Assembly (NCBI GenBank): GCA_036570425.1
Contig: DATCYF010000006.1
Location: forward strand, 124,001 to 188,000
DNA length: 64,000 bases
Direction: 5' to 3'
From: Rhizorhapis sp036570425
GTDB taxonomy: Bacteria > Pseudomonadota > Alphaproteobacteria > Sphingomonadales > Sphingomonadaceae
Shown piece by piece: positions 46,794 through 55,692 of this stretch (position 1 is its first letter; each line of letters starts with the position of its first letter). The notes under the pieces are model-generated. The model did not search any database and was not told the origin of the DNA. It saw only the letters and a list, made by a program, of their open reading frames with translations. Both the position numbers and the translations under genes were made by a program.

Positions 46794-49244
46794 ATGGCAC
46801 GTCGTATCTCCAAGATTCTATTAATGGGCTCAATTGCGCCCGTATTGACTTTCACACCGCCGCACGCCTTTGCCCAGTCGGGCACGAGCGGCAGTGAGAC
46901 TGATAACGCCCGTCCCGCAGCCTCCGATGGCTCGTATTCGAATGAAATCATCGTGACAGCCCGCCGCCGTGAGGAGAGCCTCCAGACAGTCCCGGTCGCG
47001 GTTGCCGTCGTCGGTGCGGAAACCATTGCCGCCCAAGGGATTCAGACCACGGGCGACATCCAGAAGCTGGTGCCAGGCGTGATCCTCAACGGCGCCGGAT
47101 CAATGTCCAATTCAACCTATACAATCCGCGGCCAGGGAAAGGCTGTCACGGGTCCGGGCTTGCAGTCGGTCATCACATATTTCAACGAAGTGCCCTTGCC
47201 GTCGATCGGAAGCTTCGCGCCGACGTTTGACGTCAGTAATGTGCAGGTGCTCAAAGGGCCTCAGGGCACCTTGTTCGGGCGCAACACCACAGGCGGGGCG
47301 GTACTGGTCTATTCGGCGCTACCTACATACGATTTGGAAGGCTATGCCGAAGTCGAGGTCGGAAATTACAACAAACGCGAATTCCAGGGCGCACTCAACA
47401 TTCCGATTATTGATGACGTGCTCGCCATCCGGCTGGCGGCCGACATCGATCGCCGAAAGGGCTTCACCAAAAATCTTGGCCCCGGCGGGGACACCGACGA
47501 TGCCCATATGGACGCTTTCCGAGTTTCGGTACGGTTCCAGCCAACAGACTGGATCCGCAACGATCTCGTCTTCGATCACACACGGATCGATACAAACGCC
47601 CAGGGTTTCTACCCCTTCCAGGTAATCAATCCTCAACTGAATGCTGCCGTTGCCGAGTTGCGCAGCCACGGCAAACGCACTGTTCGAACATCCAACGAGC
47701 CGTTCGACAAGGAAACATTCTGGGGTGTTTCCAACACGACGACCATCGATATTGGCTCGGTTACACTGAAGAATATATTCGGCTACCGTTATACGGGTGT
47801 CAGCAACTTCCAGGACGCCACCGGAATTGCCAACGCTCCGCTACCCGACCTCGGACCGGGCCTCGCGGCCCTGGGATATATTCCGGGCCAGCCGGGCGTA
47901 TTGATCACCACCCGCAATCACAGTAAGTCCGAGCAATATACGGATGAAATCCAATTGAGCGGAACTGCATTCGGCGACAAGTTGTCCTGGATCGTCGGTG
48001 CCTTTTACCTCAAGTCCAAGCCGGCCGGTGTCAATTACCTTGCCCTGGATATATTCCGGCCGACACCGCCATCCCCGACGACCGAGTTCATAGTCAACAA
48101 CTTTCTCGGTGGAGTCTGGCCCGTAGGATCATTGTCCGACACGCTTTATGGCGACAAGAGCGAGGCGCTCTTTGCAAACATATCCTACGAGTTGGACCAC
48201 CTTTCGTCCGCCCTTTCGGGCCTTACGCTGAATGCTGGCTATCGTTATACCTGGGACGAGCCTTCGGTGTGCAGCAACGGTCGAACTTCCATATCTCTGG
48301 CGACAGGAATGACGCTCGCCAAACCCTATGACGGAACGGGTGAGTGCAGGGCGGATGGTGGCAGCGCTTTCGGCCCCGGAAGCTTCTTCGGGTCGACCAA
48401 ATCAAAGGCACCGACCTACAATTTCGGTGTCGACTGGGCGGTAAGCGACGACGCTTTCTTCTATGTAACGACACGACGAGGCTACCGCGCGGGCGCACTG
48501 AACACACCGCGGCTTGCCCCGGTTCTTGCGCCATTTCAGAGCTTTGGACCGCAGAAGGTGACCGATTATGAAGCCGGCGCAAAGCTGCAATGGCGTACGG
48601 GCGGCTGGTATGGGCGGTTGAATATCGCCGCCTTTACTGCCAAATTCACTGACATTCAGCTTCAGGCGACCGGTATCACCGCAGCGTCCGGCCTGCCGGG
48701 TGTCGATAGCACCAATGCCCCCTCGAATACCGCACTCAGCATCAACGCGGGCTCGGCGCGAGCGAAGGGTGTGGAAGTGGACGGCATAGTGTCGCCGACG
48801 AGCGCCCTGAGATTCGCCTTCGGCCTGTCGTACCTCGAGCAAAAATATGTCAAGCTGGAAGCACCCGCAATCCTGGCGCCATTCTTCCAGGGAGCCGAAG
48901 GTTTCACGGGATCACCAAAATGGAGCTACCAAGCGGCCATCGACTATGACCTGCCGATCGGTCCGTCCCTGGGTAAGGTCACGCTGCATGCCGATCATTA
49001 TTATATTGGAAAATATTTCCAGGGACCGGTCCTGCTTCCCTCCTACCGCCTCACGAATTTCCATGCGCGGTGGTCAGACGTGGGCGGCCAACCGATCGAC
49101 GTTACCTTCTATTTGGATAATGCTTTCAACAAGCGATACATTCAGAACGTCATCCTGAGCACACCGAGCTTTGGCGTTTACACGGGCAGTTTCGGTCCAC
49201 CGCGCACTTATGGTGTCAGGGTTCGCTACCGCTTTGGCTCGTAA
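46794..49244 (+). CDS. TonB-dependent outer-membrane receptor
   Basis: This 816-residue outer-membrane transporter has a signal peptide (MARRISKILLMGSIAPVLT, ending HAFA). A plug starts near NEIIVTARRREESLQTVPVAVAVV and includes VQVLKGPQGTLFGRNTTGG. A 22-strand barrel follows and ends GVRVRYRFGS. Sphingomonad receptors of this type import many organics, so the substrate is not fixed. It shares many motifs with the second receptor at 57675-60080 (RRGYRAGALNTP versus RRGYRAGAPNTP). Confidence 0.93.
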   Translation: MARRISKILLMGSIAPVLTFTPPHAFAQSGTSGSETDNARPAASDGSYSNEIIVTARRREESLQTVPVAVAVVGAETIAAQGIQTTGDIQKLVPGVILNGAGSMSNSTYTIRGQGKAVTGPGLQSVITYFNEVPLPSIGSFAPTFDVSNVQVLKGPQGTLFGRNTTGGAVLVYSALPTYDLEGYAEVEVGNYNKREFQGALNIPIIDDVLAIRLAADIDRRKGFTKNLGPGGDTDDAHMDAFRVSVRFQPTDWIRNDLVFDHTRIDTNAQGFYPFQVINPQLNAAVAELRSHGKRTVRTSNEPFDKETFWGVSNTTTIDIGSVTLKNIFGYRYTGVSNFQDATGIANAPLPDLGPGLAALGYIPGQPGVLITTRNHSKSEQYTDEIQLSGTAFGDKLSWIVGAFYLKSKPAGVNYLALDIFRPTPPSPTTEFIVNNFLGGVWPVGSLSDTLYGDKSEALFANISYELDHLSSALSGLTLNAGYRYTWDEPSVCSNGRTSISLATGMTLAKPYDGTGECRADGGSAFGPGSFFGSTKSKAPTYNFGVDWAVSDDAFFYVTTRRGYRAGALNTPRLAPVLAPFQSFGPQKVTDYEAGAKLQWRTGGWYGRLNIAAFTAKFTDIQLQATGITAASGLPGVDSTNAPSNTALSINAGSARAKGVEVDGIVSPTSALRFAFGLSYLEQKYVKLEAPAILAPFFQGAEGFTGSPKWSYQAAIDYDLPIGPSLGKVTLHADHYYIGKYFQGPVLLPSYRLTNFHARWSDVGGQPIDVTFYLDNAFNKRYIQNVILSTPSFGVYTGSFGPPRTYGVRVRYRFGS

Positions 49245-49324
49245 GCGCGACCTGGCCTCGTATCGCCAACCAGACACGACACTGTGTCTTTAAAGGACTC
49301 GGCTTCAACAGTGAGGAGGAATAA

Positions 49325-49756
49325 ATGACGAGCATGCAAGAGGACGTCGCGTTGAAGTTCATTGGCTATTTTCGCGACAGCTGGCCCGATAATCTGGATG
49401 ATCCACTCAAGTTGGTGGAGGATGATTGCTACTATCAAAGCATCGTTCCGACCACCGATCCCATTCGCGGAAAGGCTGCGATCAAGGCGAAATGGGAAAA
49501 GATCAAAGCCGAGTATGGCGACCAGCGGCATGAAATGAAGGGCGTAGGCTCGGGCGGAGGCTTCGTTTTCACGGAGCGTGTCGATTATACCAAGCCTGGC
49601 GATACCTGGATCCCGATTCCACTAGTCGCGGTGTTCGAGGTGAATGAGCGCGGCAAGATCTTCGCATGGCGAGAATATCTCGATGGCGGTAACGTTGCGC
49701 GCAAGATCGGCATCGAAGTCAGTCAGCTGGAAGAGTCGCTGAAGTCACATAGCTGA
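49325..49756 (+). CDS. Limonene-epoxide-hydrolase-like NTF2-fold protein (copy 1)
   Basis: This 143-residue protein has the SnoaL/limonene-1,2-epoxide hydrolase fold. It keeps residues that match the LEH catalytic triad: FTERVDY gives R85 and D87, and WREYLD gives D120. LEH opens epoxides with water. No signal peptide is seen. It follows the receptor by 80 bases with a good AGGAGGAAT ribosome site. A close paralogue lies on the opposite strand at 50162-50605. Epoxide hydrolysis is a reasonable but untested function. Confidence 0.75.
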   Translation: MTSMQEDVALKFIGYFRDSWPDNLDDPLKLVEDDCYYQSIVPTTDPIRGKAAIKAKWEKIKAEYGDQRHEMKGVGSGGGFVFTERVDYTKPGDTWIPIPLVAVFEVNERGKIFAWREYLDGGNVARKIGIEVSQLEESLKSHS

Positions 49757-49769
49757 GTGCTCAAAATGT

Positions 49770-50165
49770 TTAGACGCCAGCGAAGAAGCGGGCTGCAACG
49801 GAGGTATCGAAATATTCGAAGCCGGCGAATATGCGGCTGTTCCTGATCTTGAATAAATAGTGGTAGCGGTTTGCGTAGACTCCCTCCGGGAAATGGAATT
49901 CGCCAGCCGCCTCCACGGCAACTCGCTCCGCCTCGGCGGTCATACCGATTATCGTCATGCTTTGTGACGATGAGCGATCGATCGTCTGACCCAGGCTTAT
50001 CAGGAAATTTGCGGCGCTCATTTCTCCCCAGCCGAGCACCCACCAGCTACCATCGGGATCAAGGAGGGCGGAGCAGGTGGCGGCATCTCCTTCGGCTATT
50101 GCGCGAAGAAAGGCCGCGGCGACGGTTTTGTTGCAGGCCCGCTCTGCAACGTCACTGGCGGTCAC
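49770..50165 (-). CDS. NTF2-like (SnoaL) protein
   Basis: This protein of about 131 residues starts with GTG at 50165, overlapping the preceding stop by four bases (GTGA). It has the NTF2 cone pattern AAAFLRAIAEGDAATCSALLDPDGSWW. It lacks the RxD and WREYLD motifs of its neighbours and ends ARFFAGV. The family includes isomerases and proteins with no known activity. The frame open to 50321 overlaps the previous gene and is not used. Confidence 0.7.
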   Translation of the reverse strand: MTASDVAERACNKTVAAAFLRAIAEGDAATCSALLDPDGSWWVLGWGEMSAANFLISLGQTIDRSSSQSMTIIGMTAEAERVAVEAAGEFHFPEGVYANRYHYLFKIRNSRIFAGFEYFDTSVAARFFAGV

Positions 50166-50605
50166 GTCCCGGCGGGTGCAAGATCGAGCGATTGGATCAA
50201 CTCTTCCGCAGTCATTCCGTGCTGGCGCGAGGTGTTGGCAAGATCGAGATATTCGCGCCAGGCAGTGATCTTGCCATCGTCGCTCAACTCGAAGACTGCG
50301 ACAAGCGGAACGGCCGTCCATTTGTCATTACGGCAGGAATAATCGACCCGTTCCGTGAAAACGACATTGCCGTGCGAGGCGATGTTGAGCATCTCGTGCC
50401 GTTGGTCCGAAACCTTCTGTCGCATCAGATTGTGCTCGGCGAGAATATGTTCGCGGCCATGCACCGGCGGAATCGTCGGGACGACGATCTGGTAATACGC
50501 ATCCTCCGCCAGCGGAAGCAGTGCGGCGGCCATGTCGTCGGGCCAGCTGTCGCGATAGGCGCTAATGAATTCCAATACGATCTTTTCTTCCCGATTATAG
50601 GTCAT
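50162..50605 (-). CDS. Limonene-epoxide-hydrolase-like NTF2-fold protein (copy 2)
   Basis: This 147-residue protein is paralogous to the gene at 49325. It shares AYRDSWPDD, VFTERVDYS, PLVAVFELSDDGKI and TAWREYLDLAN, keeping R86, D88 and D121 of the LEH-like triad. AAGGAGG is spaced five bases before the ATG at 50605. It is coupled by overlap to the next NTF2 gene and divergent from the molybdoenzyme. Confidence 0.77.
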   Translation of the reverse strand: MTYNREEKIVLEFISAYRDSWPDDMAAALLPLAEDAYYQIVVPTIPPVHGREHILAEHNLMRQKVSDQRHEMLNIASHGNVVFTERVDYSCRNDKWTAVPLVAVFELSDDGKITAWREYLDLANTSRQHGMTAEELIQSLDLAPAGT

Positions 50606-50644
50606 TCCAGCCTCCTTCATCACTGTGGCGTGAGGGCATCGCAC

Positions 50645-50656
50645 CGGCGTACGCCG
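50645..50656. promoter_or_regulatory. 12-bp palindrome in the divergent gap
   Basis: CGGCGTACGCCG is a perfect palindrome 40 bases before the LEH-like gene and about 110 before the molybdoenzyme start. It is a candidate operator for a dimeric regulator. Confidence 0.35.
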
Positions 50657-50764
50657 AAAATCCCCTTTATAGCCTGCTACTAGGACTAGCCCATTTTTGA
50701 GCGTACAAGAAGGGAAGCGGCTTGGCCAAACTCAAATGCATGCCGTGACAATGGAGAGGGTATC

Positions 50765-53056
50765 GTGTCGATAATGACGACGAATGAGCAGGTGCAGATG
50801 CGCACATGCCCCTTGTGCGAGGGAATGTGTGGGATCGAAGTGCGGGTGCAGGACGGGCAGGTGCTCAGTGTCAGGCCCGATCGTGACAATGTGTTCAGCC
50901 GCGGCCACATGTGCCCCAAGGGGACGACCATGGGCGCCCTTCACCACGATCCGGATCGCTTGCGCGGGCCGGTGATCAAGAAGAATGGAACCTGGCACGA
51001 GGTTGGCTGGGAAGAGGCGTTGCGTCATTGCGAGAGAATCGCTCACCCGGTCATCAAGCAATATGGCAGCCAGGCGTTGGCGGCCTACACCGGCAACATG
51101 ATCGCGAAGAGCTTCGATCTGGTGCGCTACGTCGGTTATTTCTTCCAAAAGCTGAAGGTGGGTGGAATCTATGGCTCTTCCACCGTCGATCAGCAGCCCA
51201 AGAATGTCGCCTGCCAACTGATGTATGGCAACATGTGGCGCATCCCGGTTCCCGACATCGACCGGACGGATTTCATGCTGCTGATGGGCGGCAATCCCAG
51301 TGTTTCAAAAGGCAGCATCTTTTCGCATCGTGACGTGATGGGCGCGATTCGCACGTTACGCGCGCGGGGCGGGCGGATTGTGGTGGTCGACCCGGTGGAA
51401 ACCGGGACGGCCCAAGCGGCGAACGAATGGCTGCCAATAATTCCGGGTACGGATGCGGCACTGTTGCTCGGTATCGTCCACGTGCTCTTCGCGGAGCAGC
51501 GCGTGCGACTCGGCGATTTGGAAGGCAAAGTGAATGGGCTGGCCGAACTTCAAGCTGTCGCCGCTGATTTTTCGCCCGAGTATGTAGCCGCATTCTGCGA
51601 CATTCCCCCAGCGCGAATCCGGCTGCTCGCGCGGGAGATATCGGAGGCCCGGACGGCCGCTATCTACGGGCGCATCGGCCTTTGTACGCAACGCTTCGGA
51701 TCGCTCGCGTCATGGCTGACCGACGCGATCGCGATCCTGACTGGCAATATGGGAAAACCCGGCGGCCTCATGTTTAGTACACAGGTGGCGCCCCATCTCG
51801 ATCTGACGCCGCCTTATCCGGCTGATGCGCCGCTGGTGTCCGGAACAAGCCGGGTGCGGGGAGCGCCTGCAATCCTCGGCTTGTTCCCAGCCTCCTGCCT
51901 CGCCGAGGAGATCGATACGCCAGGTGAAGGAAAGATCCGCGGGCTGGTGACAGTGGCTGCCAATCCCGTGCTGAGCGCGCCAGGTGCGGATCGGCTGGAA
52001 CGCGCGCTGCCACTGCTGGACTTCATGATCTCCTTCGACAACTACATCAACGAAACCACCACCCATGCCGATGTCATCCTACCCGGCCCCTCGCCGCTCG
52101 AGCAGGCGCATTGGGACGTGTGGGCTTGGCCGTGGTGCCTCACCTCGGGCGGACATTATTCGGCTCCGCTGTTCACGCAACAGCGGATGGAAGAGTGGCG
52201 CGTTGTTATGTACGTGACCGAGATATTGGCCGGCAGATGCTTTGAAGAGATCGATACAGGCGCTCTTGACGACCTCTACTTCAGCGGGATGTGCCGGCAT
52301 CTCGGTTATGATCCGGAACGCATTCTCGCAACTACGCCGCAACGGGGTTCGGAGCGCATTCTGGAATTGGCGATCCGGAGCGGCCCATATGGCGATCATT
52401 ACGGCGAACGCGACGGACTGACCCTGGACGATTTCAAGGCCGACGCGCATGGCATACTGGTCGGTGAAGCGGAATCGAGCGTGCCGGTCAGCACGGCGTC
52501 AGGCAAGGTCGAACTGGCGCCTGCCTATCTGCTCGACGACATTCCACGCCTGAGGCAAGCCATAGCCGAGCACCGGCCGCAGACCTATCTGGTCAGTCGA
52601 CGCACGCTTCGTTCGATGAACTCGTGGATGAACAATGTGCCGGTCCTGTCGCGTGGCAAGGACAGGTGCACATTGCTGATTCATCCAGACGATGCCGCGG
52701 CACTGGATGTTGACGACCGGGACCATGTTGCGGTGACGAGCGGCGAAAGTCGCATAGTCGTACCCGTCGAGTTGACGCCACATATCAAGCGCGGCGTAGT
52801 CAGCATGCCGCACGGCTGGGGACATGACCGCCCAGGCGCTCAGTTGAACGTCGCGCGGTCCAATCCGGGAGTGAACAGCAACCGGGTGAATCCCTCCGAG
52901 CTTCTCGATCTACCATCCGGCAACGCTGTGGTGAACGGCGTTCCGGTGACCCTGCAGAAGGTCACACCGTCCTTCTCCAGCGCCACGCGAAATCTGGAGA
53001 AGGTCAGGCCTGTGGCGCAGAATGCTGCTGGCATTCCAGAGGGTAGCCAGCTGTAA
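50765..53056 (+). CDS. Molybdopterin-dependent oxidoreductase (DMSO-reductase family), cytoplasmic
   Basis: This 763-residue enzyme binds a [4Fe-4S] cluster through C15, C18, C22 and C50 (C-x2-C-x3-C-x27-C) and a molybdenum bis-pterin cofactor. Motifs include MLLMGGNPSVSKGS, IVVVDPVETGTAQ and GPSPLEQAHWD. At the usual metal-ligand position the sequence reads GSSTVDQQPK, suggesting Asp (D142) rather than Cys, Sec or Ser. There is no twin-arginine signal and no electron-transfer subunit beside it. The substrate is unknown. Confidence 0.87.
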   Translation: MSIMTTNEQVQMRTCPLCEGMCGIEVRVQDGQVLSVRPDRDNVFSRGHMCPKGTTMGALHHDPDRLRGPVIKKNGTWHEVGWEEALRHCERIAHPVIKQYGSQALAAYTGNMIAKSFDLVRYVGYFFQKLKVGGIYGSSTVDQQPKNVACQLMYGNMWRIPVPDIDRTDFMLLMGGNPSVSKGSIFSHRDVMGAIRTLRARGGRIVVVDPVETGTAQAANEWLPIIPGTDAALLLGIVHVLFAEQRVRLGDLEGKVNGLAELQAVAADFSPEYVAAFCDIPPARIRLLAREISEARTAAIYGRIGLCTQRFGSLASWLTDAIAILTGNMGKPGGLMFSTQVAPHLDLTPPYPADAPLVSGTSRVRGAPAILGLFPASCLAEEIDTPGEGKIRGLVTVAANPVLSAPGADRLERALPLLDFMISFDNYINETTTHADVILPGPSPLEQAHWDVWAWPWCLTSGGHYSAPLFTQQRMEEWRVVMYVTEILAGRCFEEIDTGALDDLYFSGMCRHLGYDPERILATTPQRGSERILELAIRSGPYGDHYGERDGLTLDDFKADAHGILVGEAESSVPVSTASGKVELAPAYLLDDIPRLRQAIAEHRPQTYLVSRRTLRSMNSWMNNVPVLSRGKDRCTLLIHPDDAAALDVDDRDHVAVTSGESRIVVPVELTPHIKRGVVSMPHGWGHDRPGAQLNVARSNPGVNSNRVNPSELLDLPSGNAVVNGVPVTLQKVTPSFSSATRNLEKVRPVAQNAAGIPEGSQL

Positions 53057-53123
53057 GGAAGGCATGAACAGACTCCGGATTACCGCGATGCGACGGCGAT
53101 CAGTATGTCCGGAGGCGATAGCC

Positions 53124-53160
53124 TGGCACCACCGCAACAGAAGGGATTGCGGTGGTGCCA
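53124..53160. terminator. Strong bidirectional terminator hairpin
   Basis: TGGCACCACCGCAA (53124-53137) pairs perfectly with TTGCGGTGGTGCCA (53147-53160) around a nine-base loop. It lies between the convergent molybdoenzyme and EthD-like genes, so it can end both transcripts. No U-run is obvious. Confidence 0.75.
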
Positions 53161-53222
53161 AGCGGGAATGTCTTAGACGATGACCATGACGATGATGATC
53201 GCGATCTCATCCGTCAGTCGGT

Positions 53223-53975
53223 TCATGCCAGCCTTTCGATTTCGGCGGGGGTCGCGGAGGCGCTCTGCTCCTTTACATAAACCTCTTGCTCATCGGTGAC
53301 GAGCATGACTGTGGTCGAACGGTCAGAGAATTTCGCTTCATCTTCAGCGAGCAGGTCAAGGTTCTTGGCCTCGAAGAACATCCGTCGCGCGGCTTCTTCC
53401 GACTTGAACCAGAGTTCGGGGGCGCCAGCGAAATCGTATTCGGGCTTTTCGGCGTGGAAGTCGGGAAGCGTGTGGTTCTGAACATAGCGCGGCGCATAAG
53501 GCGTCGGATCGTTGAGCGTTGTGCCGACACGAACATGTTCGTGCGTCCAATAGTGCTGACTCTGCTCACGGGTCATCGTCGCGGAAGGAAGAAAGAAAGC
53601 GATCATCTTCACACTCGCCCTTTCCAGCCCGTGGTCCCATGTCGGTAACTCGCTGCACAGGAGATGGCTGATTTCGGGCATCATCTGGGCGTGAGAAGCC
53701 TCCGCTGCGTGGACGTGGCTGCTTGCCAGAAACGCGTCGGCATCGGTCCGATTCTGGAACCATGTCTCACTGACGCCTGCCCAGCCACCTTCCGAGATTT
53801 GGTCGTCGTCGCGAATGTGCAGAGGCACCGCATGGTTGTGCACGATCCGCACGATGCCTCGGGCTTCGGGGGCGGCAAGGATCGACGGCAGATAGCGCCC
53901 CGCCCAATAATCGCGAAAGCCAGCATGATCGAACGTCGGCGACGCTTTGACCAGGGTCATCAGCTTCAACATCAT
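53223..53975 (-). CDS. Protein with two EthD-like domains
   Basis: This 250-residue protein has two similar ferredoxin-like halves. Each begins with the EthD type pattern: KLMTLVKASPTFDHAGFRDYW and, later, KMIAFFLPSATMTREQSQHYW, each followed by H/V-rich strands (HNHAVPLHIRDDD, QNHTLPDFHAEKPEY). EthD-type proteins often sit beside P450s in degradation clusters, with unclear roles. GAGAGGA precedes the ATG. It follows the second P450 by 53 bases. Confidence 0.75.
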   Translation of the reverse strand: MMLKLMTLVKASPTFDHAGFRDYWAGRYLPSILAAPEARGIVRIVHNHAVPLHIRDDDQISEGGWAGVSETWFQNRTDADAFLASSHVHAAEASHAQMMPEISHLLCSELPTWDHGLERASVKMIAFFLPSATMTREQSQHYWTHEHVRVGTTLNDPTPYAPRYVQNHTLPDFHAEKPEYDFAGAPELWFKSEEAARRMFFEAKNLDLLAEDEAKFSDRSTTVMLVTDEQEVYVKEQSASATPAEIERLA

Positions 53976-54028
53976 TCCTCTCCCTGTTTGTTTGGCTGAA
54001 CGTAATTCTTCTTTGCTGCCCGAGTTGA

Positions 54029-55270
54029 TTAAGAAACGGCGAGAATCAAGCGGTCCATGCCGACCGCTGCCTGTCTGTCCTTTCGGAACTGGGCCTCGAC
54101 AATGTCGACCCGGCTCGTGCGCTTCAGTACCGCGCGATAGAGTTCGAAAAGCTCCATGCGCGCCAGAAAATGGCCCAGGCAGGCGTGGACGCCGCTTGAA
54201 AAGGACATCAGACGTGGACGAGGCCGGCTGAGGTCAAGACGGTCGGGGTCCGGGAACACCGCCGGATCACGATTGGCCGCTAACAGACCGATCCCAATCA
54301 GATCGCCCCGTGCGACGACATGATCACCAAGGGTGATATCCTCGGTCGCGACGCGAAGTGTCATCGGAATTGCACCTGCGAGGCGAAGCACCTCGTCCGG
54401 CAGCTTCTCTAAAGCATCGGGATCCTGCCGTGCCCTCTTAAGCTCGTTGGGGTGGTTGAGTAGCAACCACATTCCGGTAGTGGCGGTCAAAGCGGTGGAA
54501 TCGAAGCCGCCGGTATAAACCGATTCCGCGATGCGCATCCCTTCATCGACGGTAAGGCCGGGGTTGCGCGCCAGTGCCGACAGCATGTCATCGCCAGGTT
54601 GCTCGACACGCTTGCGATATTCAACCTCCCAAAATTCCCGCATTGCCAACGCAGCGTCGTCGGCGCGCCGAAGTTGTTCAGGGGTCGCGTCATAATCGTG
54701 GACAAACAGGAAGGCGTCTACCAAGCCGCGCAAAAAAGCCGGATCGACGTCCTTGATGCCGAACAGGTTAAAGATCGTCTGCTCCGCCATAGGAAGGGCG
54801 AGATCCCGATAAAAATTGCCGCCGCCGCGGGCGACGAATTCGTCGACGAGCCGTTCGTTCAGCTCGCGAAGCTGTGGGCGAAGGCGTTCCATCTCAGGCT
54901 TCGTCCAGCCAGGCATCAATGCTTTGCGGATCTTCTGATGCGGCGGCCCATCGACGAAGGCGATGACTCCTTCCAAGTAAGCGCTAGCGGCATGGTCGCG
55001 CCATGCGGGGCGCATAGCGTCCATCCGCTTCGTATATTGCAGTTGTGCTACCGGGGAGCGCAGTACCTGGTCGACCTCCGAATGGCCGGTCAGCATCCAC
55101 ATGTTTCGGCGGCGGGAGAAATACACGGGGCTGCGCGTGCGCAAAACATGATAAAAAGGAGTGGGATCGCGACCTTCACGGATGGCTAAGAAACTTGCCT
55201 CCAAAGCGGCATCAGCCTCGGGATCCTCGCACAGCTTTGCCGTCACCTGCTGGGTCGCCATGGAGACCAT
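54029..55270 (-). CDS. Cytochrome P450 (second)
   Basis: This 413-residue P450 has the haem Cys C364 in FSSGVHACLGHFLARMEL. The I-helix motif is YTGGFDSTALT (about 252-262) and ExxR is E293-R296. FVDGPPHQKIRKALMPGW is the C-helix region. The start may be the next Met at 55261, which has better ribosome-site spacing. No redox partner gene is near. It is one of the minus-strand genes after the sulfatase operon, but a 422-base gap separates it from the SDR. Confidence 0.93.
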   Translation of the reverse strand: MVSMATQQVTAKLCEDPEADAALEASFLAIREGRDPTPFYHVLRTRSPVYFSRRRNMWMLTGHSEVDQVLRSPVAQLQYTKRMDAMRPAWRDHAASAYLEGVIAFVDGPPHQKIRKALMPGWTKPEMERLRPQLRELNERLVDEFVARGGGNFYRDLALPMAEQTIFNLFGIKDVDPAFLRGLVDAFLFVHDYDATPEQLRRADDAALAMREFWEVEYRKRVEQPGDDMLSALARNPGLTVDEGMRIAESVYTGGFDSTALTATTGMWLLLNHPNELKRARQDPDALEKLPDEVLRLAGAIPMTLRVATEDITLGDHVVARGDLIGIGLLAANRDPAVFPDPDRLDLSRPRPRLMSFSSGVHACLGHFLARMELFELYRAVLKRTSRVDIVEAQFRKDRQAAVGMDRLILAVS

Positions 55271-55692
55271 CCTTCCTCGCTGTGACTGTTTGATAAGAGC
55301 TTAGCAGGAAAGTAAGATATGCAAAATGGAAATACCGCGGGTCTGAATACCGCTGGGTTAAAGCATAGTATCCGATCCCAAATAACTGGCGCAGATCAAC
55401 GAAGTGCCGGCCTCTGCCTTGGATCGATTTATGTAGTGAGCTTGTGGTGTTGCAATTACCGAGCTCTGTCGCCTGTTAAGTGATGGAGAGAATCTCCCTT
55501 CGCCCTGACGGCTAACGGAAACGATTCTCTCCTTGCCGCCGGCCATTATCTCTTGTCGGCGCTCGAAAGTCGCAACGAGCGGCCGATTCCGTATCTGATC
55601 TGTATGGAGCGCCCGATCGTTCCCGCCTCGCGCCCATGTCGTTGGCCATAGAAAATACTCTCCTCCGTTCTGCGGCAGCTGCTTCGCTTCGT
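55271..55692. other. Intergenic region between the second SDR and P450 genes
   Basis: About 420 bases hold no convincing gene. A minus-strand frame 55358-55696 would overlap the SDR end but has no protein-like motif. GGAGAGAATC (55485-55494) and GATTCTCTCC (55523-55532) are a perfect 10-bp inverted repeat with a 28-base spacer. It may be a stem-loop or a regulator site in the leader of the P450 gene. Confidence 0.45.
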
